Assembly: GCA_947631685.1 (NCBI GenBank)
Contig: CANRMI010000002.1
Location: 1-64,000 of the forward strand
Direction: 5' to 3'
Length of the DNA stretch: 64,000 bases
From: an uncultured Lachnospiraceae bacterium
GTDB taxonomy: Bacteria > Bacillota > Clostridia > Lachnospirales > Lachnospiraceae
In this document: positions 26,310-35,551 of the stretch, piece by piece
How positions within the stretch are numbered: the stretch's first letter is position 1
Layout of the letters: each line of letters starts with the position of its first letter
Made by a program: the position numbers and the translations under genes
The notes under the pieces: generated by a model
Told to the model about the DNA's origin: nothing
The model's database searches: none
What the model saw: only the letters and a program-made list of their open reading frames with translations

Positions 26310-27863
26310 ATGTCAAAGCAAGCTACACCCCAAAAAGAAGAAACACAGAAAATTGTGACAAAATATGACAGAAAGGTACAGCGCAGAAAAGAGGAAGCGG
26401 CCAGGGCCGAAAGGGAGAAAAAGATAAGCCGGATAGTGGGAATCGCCATACTGGTGCTGATTGCGGCACTCATCGCCTATCTGCCGGTAAGAAAGTTTAT
26501 CGCGGCCCATTCCACATATATCACGGTGGGGAACCACAAGATCAGTGAAGTGGAGTTTGACTACTACTACACCCTGGCCAGCAACGATTATCTGGACACC
26601 TACGGAGATTACCTCGCCTATATGGGCCTGAACGTAAACGGTTCTTTTGATTCCCAGGCGTACAATGACACCATGAGCTGGAAAGATTATTTCGACCAGC
26701 TGGCGGTGGATGCCATCAGGCAGAATAAAGCGCTGCTGGACGAGGCCCAGGCGGCAGGGTTTACTTATGATCCGTCCCAGGAGTACCAGACCTTTGTGGA
26801 AGAAAATAAAGAAGCGGCGGCCGCGGCCGGTGTCACGACGGGCAAATATTACAGGATGACTTTTGGAGATTACGCGACGGCTTCCAATATCAGACCTTTT
26901 GTGGAGGATGGCTATATCGCTACCGCGTACTACAAGCAGGTGGCGGAAAGCAAGGAGGCCGCAGAGGCGGAAATCCAGGCATATTATCAGGACAACACTG
27001 CGGACTATGACAGTGTGGATTACCGGCTGACGCAGATTGACGCCGAGATTCCCGAAGCGCAGACGACTACGGACGCGGACGGAAATGAAGTGACCACGGA
27101 GCCCACTGAGGAAGAAATTCAGGCGGCGATGGACGAAGCGAAGAAGCTGGCGGACGAGGCGCTGCTGACCGTAGGAGAAGAGGGAACGGAAACCATTGGC
27201 AGCTTGAGCAGCGGGGTTTCCACATACTACAGGGAATGGCTTTTTGACGAAACCAGAAAAGAAGGTGACACTACTGTCATAGAAGATACCACCAACCACA
27301 GATACTATGTTTTGATGTTTGAAAAGAGATATTTGGACGAGACGAAAAAGACAGCCACTATCCGGGCCATTATGACGACGACCGGAGACGGGGAAGCCAT
27401 TTTGACGGAGTGGGAAGCTGCCGGCGCTACGGAAGAAGCGTTTACAGCGCTGGTGCCTGTTTACAGCCAGGACACTTACAGCAGTACGAGCGGCGGTCTC
27501 TATGAAGAACTGAGCGGCAGCGCCCTGCCGGACAGCTTAAGCGACTGGATCTTTGCGGAGGGGCGTAAACCGGGGGATACGGTGAGCATGATAGATCAGG
27601 GTGTGACCTATGTGCTCTATTATGTCAGCGAAGGGCGCCCCGAATGGCAGGTAAAGATTGCCAGTACGCTTTTGAGCCAGACCATGAACGACTACATGAC
27701 AGAGATAGAGGAGAAGTGGAGTACGGTATCCGATCCCAAGGGCAGACTGGTCTATCTGCACACGCCGGAGCCCGCGCCGGAGACCGGCGTACAGGAGACA
27801 GTGCCGGAAACTTCTGCGGAAACCACGGAAGATCCCTCTTTGACAGAAACGGAAACGGAATGA
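26310..27863 (+). CDS. Membrane-anchored SurA/PrsA-like peptidylprolyl isomerase-type chaperone
   Basis: Cytoplasmic basic N-terminus, one TM, SurA-N-like and parvulin-like segments (IRAIMTTT..., GGLYEELSGSALPDSLSDWIFAEGRKPGDT). Confidence 0.65.
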   Translation: MSKQATPQKEETQKIVTKYDRKVQRRKEEAARAEREKKISRIVGIAILVLIAALIAYLPVRKFIAAHSTYITVGNHKISEVEFDYYYTLASNDYLDTYGDYLAYMGLNVNGSFDSQAYNDTMSWKDYFDQLAVDAIRQNKALLDEAQAAGFTYDPSQEYQTFVEENKEAAAAAGVTTGKYYRMTFGDYATASNIRPFVEDGYIATAYYKQVAESKEAAEAEIQAYYQDNTADYDSVDYRLTQIDAEIPEAQTTTDADGNEVTTEPTEEEIQAAMDEAKKLADEALLTVGEEGTETIGSLSSGVSTYYREWLFDETRKEGDTTVIEDTTNHRYYVLMFEKRYLDETKKTATIRAIMTTTGDGEAILTEWEAAGATEEAFTALVPVYSQDTYSSTSGGLYEELSGSALPDSLSDWIFAEGRKPGDTVSMIDQGVTYVLYYVSEGRPEWQVKIASTLLSQTMNDYMTEIEEKWSTVSDPKGRLVYLHTPEPAPETGVQETVPETSAETTEDPSLTETETE

Positions 27864-28522
27864 GAACGGTCATTTTTGATTTGGACGGCACCTTGATCGA
27901 TACGGAGAAATATTTCAAGGTATTCTGGAGAAAGGCGGCTGCGGCCTTTGGGTATTCCATGAGCGAGGAGCAGGCCCTGCAGCTGCGGAGTCTGGGCAGG
28001 CCTTACGCGCCGGCACTGCTGCAGGAATGGTTTGGAGAGGAATTTGACTACCTGGCGGTGCGGGAAGTCCGGAGGAACATGATGAAAGAGTTCCTGGCGG
28101 AAAAGGGCGTGGAATTAAAACCCGGGGCGAAAGAGGCGCTGAGCCGGTTAAAGCAGGAGGGATGTAAGCTGGCCCTGGCTACCGCCACGCCTGTGGAGCG
28201 GGCATCGCGGCAGTTGAAAGAAGCGGGTATTTACGAATATTTTGACGAGATCGTCAGCGCGGCAGGGGTAGAACGGGGCAAGCCCGCGCCGGACGTGTAT
28301 CTGGCAGCCTGCAGGCTGTTGGGAGAGCTGCCGGAGGACTGCGTGGCCGTGGAGGATTCCCCTAACGGCGTGAAATCCGCTTACAATGCGGGGCTGCGGG
28401 TGGTCATGATACCGGATCAGACGGAGCCGGACAGGGAGTTAAGGCAGCTGCTGTATGCGTGCATTCCGTCCCTGCGGGAGCTGCCGGAAGCGATAAAGGA
28501 AAGACCGCTGCCTGAAAAATGA
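27860..28522 (+). CDS. HAD hydrolase, beta-phosphoglucomutase-like
   Basis: MRTVIFDLDGTLIDTEKYF; ATGA overlap with upstream stop; KPAPDVYLAACRLLG, EDSPNGVKSAYNAG. Confidence 0.92.
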   Translation: MRTVIFDLDGTLIDTEKYFKVFWRKAAAAFGYSMSEEQALQLRSLGRPYAPALLQEWFGEEFDYLAVREVRRNMMKEFLAEKGVELKPGAKEALSRLKQEGCKLALATATPVERASRQLKEAGIYEYFDEIVSAAGVERGKPAPDVYLAACRLLGELPEDCVAVEDSPNGVKSAYNAGLRVVMIPDQTEPDRELRQLLYACIPSLRELPEAIKERPLPEK

Positions 28523-28534
28523 GGAGGAGAGAAA

Positions 28535-29968
28535 ATGGCAGAGAAAAAAATGGTGGAAGCAATCACCTCCATGGAGGAGGATTTTGCCCAGTGGTATACG
28601 GACGTGGTGAAGAAAGCGGAGCTGATCGACTATACCAGCGTCAAGGGCTGTATGGTGATCAAGCCTGCGGGCTACGCGATCTGGGAACTGCTGCAGAAGC
28701 AGCTGGACGAAAGATTTAAGGCCACAGGGGTGCAGAACGTATATCTGCCCATGTTTATCCCCGAGAGCCTGCTGGAGAAAGAAAAGGATCATGTAGAGGG
28801 CTTCGCGCCCGAGGTGGCGTGGGTAACCCACGGCGGCCTGCAGCCTTTGCAGGAGAGACTCTGCGTCAGGCCCACTTCCGAGACGCTGTTCTGTGATTTT
28901 TATAAAAATGACGTGCATTCCTACCGGGATCTGCCCAAAGTATACAATCAGTGGTGCTCCGTAGTGCGCTGGGAAAAGGAGACCAGGCCGTTTTTGCGCT
29001 CCAGAGAGTTTTTGTGGCAGGAAGGGCATACGGTACACGCCACTGCAGAAGAGGCGGAGGAGAGAACCATCCAGATGCTGAACGTATATGCGGATTTCTG
29101 CGAAGAGGTGCTGGCGATTCCCGTTATCAAGGGGCGCAAGACCGATAAGGAAAAATTCGCGGGAGCGGTGGCTACTTATACCATTGAAGCGCTGATGCAT
29201 GACGGCAAGGCGCTCCAGTCCGGTACCAGCCACAATTTCGGCGACGGCTTTGCGAGAGCTTTCAGCATCCAGTTTACCGACAAAGACAATACCTTAAAAT
29301 ACGCATACCAGACCTCCTGGGGCATGACCACCCGTATGATAGGTGCCATTATCATGGTCCACGGGGACGATTCCGGGCTGGTACTGCCTCCGAAGGTGGC
29401 GCCTGTCCAGATTGACATCGTTCCCATTCAGCAGCAGAAAGAGGGCGTACTGGAAAAGGCATATGAACTGAAGGCGCGTCTGGAGAAGCGTTTCCGCGTG
29501 AAAGTGGACGATACGGACAAGAGCCCGGGCTTTAAATTCGCGGAAGCGGAAATGAGAGGGTTCCCTCTGCGCCTGGAGATCGGTCCCAGGGATATTGAGG
29601 CAGGAAAGTGCCTTCTGTGCAGAAGGGATACCGGCGAGAAGCTGGAAATGACGCTGGAAGAAGTGGAAGAAAAGGCGGCGGCGCTTCTGGAAACCATTCA
29701 TCACGATATGCTGGAACGGGCAAGAGCCCACAGGGATGCTCATACCTATACTGCCCGCAGCTATGAAGAATTTGAAAAGCTCTTTACGGAAAAATCCGGC
29801 TTTGTCAAGGCCATGTGGTGCGGCGACCAGGCCTGCGAGGATGCCATCAAGGAAAAGCTCAGCGTTACCAGCAGGTGTATGCCCTTTGAGCAGGAGCATA
29901 TTGCGGATACCTGTGTCTGCTGCGGAAAACCGGCTCAAAAAATGGTCTACTGGGGACGGGCGTACTGA
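28535..29968 (+). CDS. proS: Prolyl-tRNA synthetase (short, type 3)
   Basis: [67 protein letters not shown]. Confidence 0.96.
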   Translation: MAEKKMVEAITSMEEDFAQWYTDVVKKAELIDYTSVKGCMVIKPAGYAIWELLQKQLDERFKATGVQNVYLPMFIPESLLEKEKDHVEGFAPEVAWVTHGGLQPLQERLCVRPTSETLFCDFYKNDVHSYRDLPKVYNQWCSVVRWEKETRPFLRSREFLWQEGHTVHATAEEAEERTIQMLNVYADFCEEVLAIPVIKGRKTDKEKFAGAVATYTIEALMHDGKALQSGTSHNFGDGFARAFSIQFTDKDNTLKYAYQTSWGMTTRMIGAIIMVHGDDSGLVLPPKVAPVQIDIVPIQQQKEGVLEKAYELKARLEKRFRVKVDDTDKSPGFKFAEAEMRGFPLRLEIGPRDIEAGKCLLCRRDTGEKLEMTLEEVEEKAAALLETIHHDMLERARAHRDAHTYTARSYEEFEKLFTEKSGFVKAMWCGDQACEDAIKEKLSVTSRCMPFEQEHIADTCVCCGKPAQKMVYWGRAY

Positions 29969-30021
29969 TCTCATCCTAATATAAAATGTTGATGGAACAT
30001 AAAAATAAAGGAGAAACACCC

Positions 30022-30828
30022 ATGCTCTGCGAGGAAATTCCCATTCGGATGGAAGGTTCTCTTCCTGACGCCAGGCTGGCGGTATATATACAGGAATATT
30101 CCGATTCCCTCTATATAAAGGAGAGGCCCATGGTACTGCTGTGTCCGGGAGGCGCCTACGCTTACACCTCCGACAGGGAGGGAGAAAGCATCGCCCTGCA
30201 GTTTCTGGCAATGGGCTGTCATGCGGCGGTGCTGCGCTATTCGCCGGCACCGGCGGTATATCCCGCCCAGTTAAAGGAGCTGGCATATGCGGTAAAGCTG
30301 CTGCGGGACAGGGCGAAGGAGTGGCATATCCTGCCGGATAAGATCCTGGTGCAGGGCTGCTCCGCCGGAGGCCATCTGGCGGCTTCCCTGGGCGTGTTCT
30401 GGCAGGAGGCGTGGCTGGGCGAGGCGATAGGAGCTTCTCCTGAGGAAATTCGTCCGGACGGGCTGATCTTATGCTATCCGGTGATTACCTCCGGGGAATT
30501 TGCGCACAGGGAGTCTTTCCGGAATCTGACGGGAGGAAACGACGCTCTGCTGGAAAAGCTCTCCCTGGAGAAGCAGGTCAATGAGGGAACGCCCCGGACT
30601 TTTCTGTGGCATACCTTTGAGGACGCTTCGGTGCCGGTGGAAAATTCCCTGCTTTTCGTGGAGGCTCTGTGCAGATACCGGATACCCGTGGAATTTCATC
30701 TCTATCCGCAAGGGCGCCACGGACTGGCGCTGGCCACGGAACTTACCGCCGGAGCGGACGGCGGCCATATACAGCCGGAATGTGCTTCCTGGGTGGAACT
30801 GGCCCATACCTGGCTGAAGAATATATAA
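30022..30828 (+). CDS. Alpha/beta hydrolase (acetyl-esterase-like)
   Basis: VLLCPGGAYAYTSDREGE; VQGCSAGGHLAASLG; YPQGRHGLAL. Confidence 0.85.
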   Translation: MLCEEIPIRMEGSLPDARLAVYIQEYSDSLYIKERPMVLLCPGGAYAYTSDREGESIALQFLAMGCHAAVLRYSPAPAVYPAQLKELAYAVKLLRDRAKEWHILPDKILVQGCSAGGHLAASLGVFWQEAWLGEAIGASPEEIRPDGLILCYPVITSGEFAHRESFRNLTGGNDALLEKLSLEKQVNEGTPRTFLWHTFEDASVPVENSLLFVEALCRYRIPVEFHLYPQGRHGLALATELTAGADGGHIQPECASWVELAHTWLKNI

Positions 30829-30870
30829 TTTTGACGGTATAATATGTAAAAAATACAAGGTTTTTTTATT

Positions 30871-30911
30871 GCCCCGCATTCGTTACACTTACTTTGTGAA
30901 AATGGGCGGGG
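30871..30911 (+). promoter_or_regulatory. GC-rich stem in leader of surface protein gene
   Basis: CCCCGCATT ... AATGGGCGGGG pairing with a 2-nt bulge; no T run follows. Confidence 0.4.
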
Positions 30912-30968
30912 TATCTTTATGCGCAAATCCAGGTACACCGGCCAAAATTATATCAGGAGGATAAAACA

Positions 30969-32795
30969 ATGAAAAAGTTCAAAAAGTTGTTGGCAGCCGT
31001 ATTTGCCTGCGCTCTTGCACTGAATGTAAGCCCTGTGATTTCTGTACAGGCTGCACAGAGTACGGACGGGCTGGCAGACGGTACCGCATACCTGAACATC
31101 AACAATGCGGACTGGTCAGATTTTGAAGCTGAGTGGACCAACGCGGAGATTACCGGTGACGGTTCCTACACCGTTGCGATGAAAGCCGCAGAGCCTCAGA
31201 ACCTGGCACAGTTCAACGCACTGGAAGTAGTAAACGGCGAATCCGTTCTGGGAACCGGCTGTGTACTTACCGTAGACAGCATTAAGATCAACGGTGAGGA
31301 AGTAGAGCTTCAGGGCCCCAGCTTCACCTGTTCTGCAGACGGTGCGGGCGTAACTACCCGTGTAAACATCTACAATGAGTGGAACGCTCCCGATGAGACC
31401 GCGACCGCAGGCGATGATTCCCATCTGGATCAGCGTGTAGCGGAAGGCAGTGTTATGGACGCGACCGCTATGCTGTTCTCTTCCGATTACCTGACCGCAG
31501 GTATTACGGATCTGGAAGTTGCCTTTACGGTATCCGGTTACGGCACTGCAGCTGCAGAAGGCGGCTCCAGCGCACCTGTTACCGCGGAAGGTCCTGCTAT
31601 CGCGCATCTGAACATCAACAACGCGGACTGGACAGAGTTTGAAGGCGAGTGGACTGACGCGGAGATTACCGGCGACGGCACCTATACCGTATCCATGACC
31701 GCTGCTGAGCCTCAGAGTCTGGCACAGTTCAACGCGCTGGAGGTTGAAAACGGCGAGCTCCTTATGGGAACCAGCTGTGTACTTACCGTAGACAGCATTA
31801 AGATCAACGGCGAAGAAGTAGAGCTTCAGGGCCCCAGCTACACCTGCTCCGCAGACGGCGCGGGCGTAACCACCCGTGTAAATATCTACAATGAGTGGAA
31901 CGCTCCCGACGAGACCGCGACCGCAGGTGATGATTCTCATCTGGATAATCGTGTGGCAGAGGGCAGCGTTATGGACGCGACCGCTATGCTGATCTCTTCC
32001 GATTACCTGACCGACCTGACTTCCATAGAAGTGACCTTTACGGTTTCCGGATTCGGCGCTTCCGCAGCAGCCGGTGAGGCAGCAGGCAGCGAAGTTTCCG
32101 CAGTGGATCTGGACGGTACCTATCATGCATACTTAGGCTTCCAGACTCCCAAGTATTCTTTCCGTAACGCGTTTGATGATGCGGATTACGGCCGCGATTC
32201 CGATTACTTCAATCAGGTTACCGGCTGGGATGAGAGCAACAACGCGGTTGTGATTCCCGGTACCTTTACTGATGTGGAGATCGCCGGCAACGGTACTTAC
32301 ACCGTATCCGTAGAAGGACTGGAATTCCCCGCAGGCGAGTTTGACAGCCAGGAATATATGAACCTGATCTTCCTTTCCACCGATATTCCCAACACCGGTG
32401 AGATCACCATCTCCGACGTAGAGCTGAAGATCGATGGCAAGAAGGTAGATCTGGCATCCGCGGGCGCTGTTGTAAGCCCTGATTCCGTAAACTATGTCAA
32501 TATACTGCTTCAGAATATCTGGAACAATGATGTAAAGGAGATCGGCTACTACGGGGTACCTATGACCAGCATGAGCATTACCTTTACCGTAAGCGGCTTC
32601 AATTATGATGCAGCTCCTGCAGAGGAAGCACCTGCGGAATCTCCCGCAGAGAGCCCTGCCGCAAGCGAAGAGCCTGCTGAAGAGGGCGGCAGCAATACCG
32701 GCCTTATCGTAGGCATTGTCGTTGCAGTAGTAGTTGTTGTAGGCGGCGCCGCAGGCGTTGTAGTAGCAAAGAAGAAAAAAGGCGATAAGAAATAA
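30969..32795 (+). CDS. Secreted cell-surface protein with two near-identical and one diverged beta-rich repeats, C-terminal TM and Lys tail
   Basis: Signal peptide MKKFKKLLAAVFACALALNVSPVISVQA; two about 170-aa repeats; PAESPAESPA linker; VGIVVAVVVVVGGAAGVVVAKKKKGDKK. AGGAGG SD. Confidence 0.85.
   Translation: MKKFKKLLAAVFACALALNVSPVISVQAAQSTDGLADGTAYLNINNADWSDFEAEWTNAEITGDGSYTVAMKAAEPQNLAQFNALEVVNGESVLGTGCVLTVDSIKINGEEVELQGPSFTCSADGAGVTTRVNIYNEWNAPDETATAGDDSHLDQRVAEGSVMDATAMLFSSDYLTAGITDLEVAFTVSGYGTAAAEGGSSAPVTAEGPAIAHLNINNADWTEFEGEWTDAEITGDGTYTVSMTAAEPQSLAQFNALEVENGELLMGTSCVLTVDSIKINGEEVELQGPSYTCSADGAGVTTRVNIYNEWNAPDETATAGDDSHLDNRVAEGSVMDATAMLISSDYLTDLTSIEVTFTVSGFGASAAAGEAAGSEVSAVDLDGTYHAYLGFQTPKYSFRNAFDDADYGRDSDYFNQVTGWDESNNAVVIPGTFTDVEIAGNGTYTVSVEGLEFPAGEFDSQEYMNLIFLSTDIPNTGEITISDVELKIDGKKVDLASAGAVVSPDSVNYVNILLQNIWNNDVKEIGYYGVPMTSMSITFTVSGFNYDAAPAEEAPAESPAESPAASEEPAEEGGSNTGLIVGIVVAVVVVVGGAAGVVVAKKKKGDKK
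31090..32060 (+). repeat. Tandem 516-bp duplication inside surface protein gene
   Basis: CTGAACATCAACAAYGCGGACTGG...VDSIKINGEEVELQGPS-TCSADGAGVTTRVNIYNEWNAPDETATAGDDSHLD in both copies, aacatc at 31095 and 31611. Confidence 0.9.
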
Positions 32796-32825
32796 TTGAT
32801 ATTGCCCTAAAATTCTGAAATACAA

Positions 32826-32860
32826 GAGGATGTCCGGGTTTACCGGACGTCCTCTTTTTT
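32826..32860 (+). terminator. Rho-independent terminator after surface protein
   Basis: GAGGATGTCCGG-gttta-CCGGACGTCCTC then TTTTTT. Confidence 0.92.
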
Positions 32861-32995
32861 CATTTCTCTACGCCCTTGCAAAAATTTATTTTTGAATGTA
32901 TTTGTAGCGAAATAATTACTGTATTTTCTATCAAGTATTTGCGGTATCTTTTCCCCCTCGGTTCACTGTATAATTAAAATCAGGAGTCGTGTCAT

Positions 32996-33076
32996 GGGCC
33001 CTATACTGCGCAGGGCCCGCCGGTCTTATCTGGCAAAGAAGACCGGTCTCTCCGAAAGCAGTCGCAGTGGCGGAGG
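32996..33076 (+). promoter_or_regulatory. Three consecutive hairpins in leader of sugar ABC operon; last one covers the SD
   Basis: GGGCCC-N11-GGGCCC (32996-33018), CCGGTCTT-N11-AAGACCGG (33020-33046), CTCCG-N16-CGGAG (33050-33075) overlapping SD GGAGG (33072-33076). Confidence 0.6.
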
Positions 33077-33082
33077 TTAGTA

Positions 33083-34537
33083 ATGAACAAGAACGCAACG
33101 GGAAAGGAAAAGACTGCCGGTTATATTTATTATGTGGCAAGAATATCAGCGCTGCTCCTGGTGTTTCTGATATTTTTCCCCGCATTTAACCCGGCAAAGA
33201 TCTGCGGATATGTGAATAAGAACATGTCCCTTTTTACCACCGGTATTTCTTACTCCGGATTGGTGGAGCAGTGCACCAGAGCATTTAACATGGGCTGGGT
33301 GCAGGAATCCTCTTTTGTACTTCTGTTTATTTCCAGTATGGTAACATGCATCGGGATTGCGGCTACGGCGGCAATGGGATGTATGTCTTTAGGCAATGTG
33401 AAATTAAAACGGCTGGGCAACTGGTTTGGCATTGGGGGCGGCATCGCTTCTCTTCTGGGGCTGGGCGGCATTTACCTGGCTTACTCCCAGGTGGCGCAGA
33501 CCATAAAGCCCGATAAGGTAATGCCTGGTTATCCTCTGCAGAACAATATCATATTCTTTGTGATCGCGGCATTGGCGCTGGTGTCCTCTGTGGCGGTACA
33601 GATTCTGCTGCCGAAGGCGGAGAAGGACGCGAAGTATGAGATGGAATCCAAATTCAAGCTCTTTTTGATGTTTCTCCCTTTCGCGTTGTTGATATTCCTG
33701 TTCTCCTATCTGCCGTTGTACGGCTGGAGATACGCTTTTTATGATTATACTTCCGGCGGAACGCTTTCCAGCGAGAATTTTGTGGGCTTCAGATGGTTTG
33801 CCTCTGTGTTCCAGAATGCGGCGACCAGGGACGATATTGTGAGGGTGCTGCGCAATACGCTTGCCATGAGCGGTCTGGGTATCGCCACCAGCTGGTGTGC
33901 CATGGCTTTCGCCATCTTCCTTTCGGAGATCAAAACGCCCTGGGTAAGGCGTTTTGTGCAGACCTTTACCACCATTCCCAATTTCATAAGCTGGGTTCTG
34001 GTATACGCTATCGCTTTCGCGATCTTCGCTTCCGACGGTTTTATCAGCAGTATGTTTGTCAATGCCGGTATCTGGAGCGAGGGCGTGAACATGCTGCAGA
34101 GCGGTTCGCATATGTGGCTGAAGATGCTGGCCTGGGGTATGTGGAAAGGTATCGGCTGGAGCGCTATTATCTACATAGCGGGTATTTCCGGTATCGACCA
34201 GCAGCTCTATGAAGCGGCTACCGTGGACGGCGCCGGCAGGTTCCAGAAGATGTGGCATATTACGGTGCCCGGTCTGATCTCCACCTATATGGTGCTGCTG
34301 CTGATGTCCATCGCCGGTATCCTGAGCAACGGTATGGATCAGTATTTAGCGTTTTACAATTCCAACAATATAGACACCATTGAGGTACTGGACCTTTATG
34401 TATACCGGGCCGGTCTTGTCAACGGGTCCATATCTTTCTCCACCATGGTCGGCATGGTGAAATCCGTTATCAGCGTGATACTGCTCTTCGCGGCTAACGG
34501 TATTTCCAAGCTGGTCCGCGGTGAGAGTATTGTATAG
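33083..34537 (+). CDS. Carbohydrate ABC transporter permease (LplB-like) with extended multi-TM N-terminus
   Basis: ABC permease EAA-like segment EAATVDGAGRFQKMWHITVPG; about 190-aa N-terminal extension with about 4 TMs. Confidence 0.88.
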   Translation: MNKNATGKEKTAGYIYYVARISALLLVFLIFFPAFNPAKICGYVNKNMSLFTTGISYSGLVEQCTRAFNMGWVQESSFVLLFISSMVTCIGIAATAAMGCMSLGNVKLKRLGNWFGIGGGIASLLGLGGIYLAYSQVAQTIKPDKVMPGYPLQNNIIFFVIAALALVSSVAVQILLPKAEKDAKYEMESKFKLFLMFLPFALLIFLFSYLPLYGWRYAFYDYTSGGTLSSENFVGFRWFASVFQNAATRDDIVRVLRNTLAMSGLGIATSWCAMAFAIFLSEIKTPWVRRFVQTFTTIPNFISWVLVYAIAFAIFASDGFISSMFVNAGIWSEGVNMLQSGSHMWLKMLAWGMWKGIGWSAIIYIAGISGIDQQLYEAATVDGAGRFQKMWHITVPGLISTYMVLLLMSIAGILSNGMDQYLAFYNSNNIDTIEVLDLYVYRAGLVNGSISFSTMVGMVKSVISVILLFAANGISKLVRGESIV

Positions 34538-34548
34538 GAGGTGCAGAA

Positions 34549-35514
34549 ATGGCTAAGACGGCACAGGAAAAGCTGGACGCGAAGGCGGAAAAGCGCTACA
34601 ACAAAACCCATAAAAGACAGTATAAACTCACACCGGGCGATATTGTGTTCAATATTTTGAACTATACGTTCTTTATCGTATTTACGCTATGCTGTCTGTT
34701 CCCCTTTTACTATCTGTTTATCAATACCATTTCCGATAACAATCTGGTAAGCAGGGGTATGGTCAACTTTATTCCCCGGGGAATCCATCTGAGCAACTAC
34801 ACGAATCTGGTAAAATCCAGTGAGATCCTGCAGGCATTTTTGGTTTCTATCGGCAGAACACTGATCGGTACGGCGTTGATGGTGCTGGCCTCCGCCTTTA
34901 TCGGCTATGTGGTGACCAAGCAGCAGATGTGGCACAGGAAATTCTGGTATCGCTTCCTAGTCATTACCATGTATTTCAACGCGGGTACCATTCCCTGGTA
35001 TCTGAATATGTCCATGCTGGGACTGACCAACAACTTTATGGCCTATATCATCCCCGGCATTGTGGCTCCCTATAACATTATCCTGGTGAAGACCTATATT
35101 GAGTCCATCCCCGGAGAACTGGAAGAGAGCGCGTTTATGGACGGCGCGGGCTACATGACGATCTTCAGACATATCATCTGGCCGCTGTGTAAGCCGATCC
35201 TGGCGACGATCGCGATCTTCGGCGCGGTAGGGCATTGGAACTCCTTTACGGATTCCCTGATCCTGATGCAGAACGCGCCTCAGCTCTATACTCTGCAGCA
35301 CAGGCTGTATCTGTATCTGAACACCACCACCAACCTGGCGGCGCTGATGCAGTCCGGCGGCGGTAACCTGGAGGGCGTTATGCAGAGCGCGTTAAATGCC
35401 AAGACCATTAAATATACCATTTCCATGGTATCCATTATCCCGATCCTGCTGGTATATCCTTTTATGCAGCGGTATTTTGAAAAAGGTATTATGCTGGGCG
35501 CCGTTAAGGGCTGA
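34549..35514 (+). CDS. Carbohydrate ABC transporter permease (YtcP/LplC-like)
   Basis: LEESAFMDGAGYMTIFRHIIWPLCKPILATIAIFGAVGHWNSF. Confidence 0.93.
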   Translation: MAKTAQEKLDAKAEKRYNKTHKRQYKLTPGDIVFNILNYTFFIVFTLCCLFPFYYLFINTISDNNLVSRGMVNFIPRGIHLSNYTNLVKSSEILQAFLVSIGRTLIGTALMVLASAFIGYVVTKQQMWHRKFWYRFLVITMYFNAGTIPWYLNMSMLGLTNNFMAYIIPGIVAPYNIILVKTYIESIPGELEESAFMDGAGYMTIFRHIIWPLCKPILATIAIFGAVGHWNSFTDSLILMQNAPQLYTLQHRLYLYLNTTTNLAALMQSGGGNLEGVMQSALNAKTIKYTISMVSIIPILLVYPFMQRYFEKGIMLGAVKG

Positions 35515-35551
35515 CGGAGCACTGCTAATATAGATAAAGGAGGACAAAATC

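Noticed and set aside
26313-27299. 328-aa minus-strand ORF opposite the PPIase-like gene
   Set aside because: Composition looks like antisense translation; no motif or promoter.
29294-30286. 330-aa minus-strand ORF opposite proS and the hydrolase
   Set aside because: Spans two well-supported + strand genes and has no protein-family features.
31116-32825. Long minus-strand ORFs (336 aa and 230 aa) opposite the surface protein gene
   Set aside because: They mirror the repeats of the + strand gene; the + strand has signal peptide, SD, TM and terminator. Open antisense frame is explained by codon bias.
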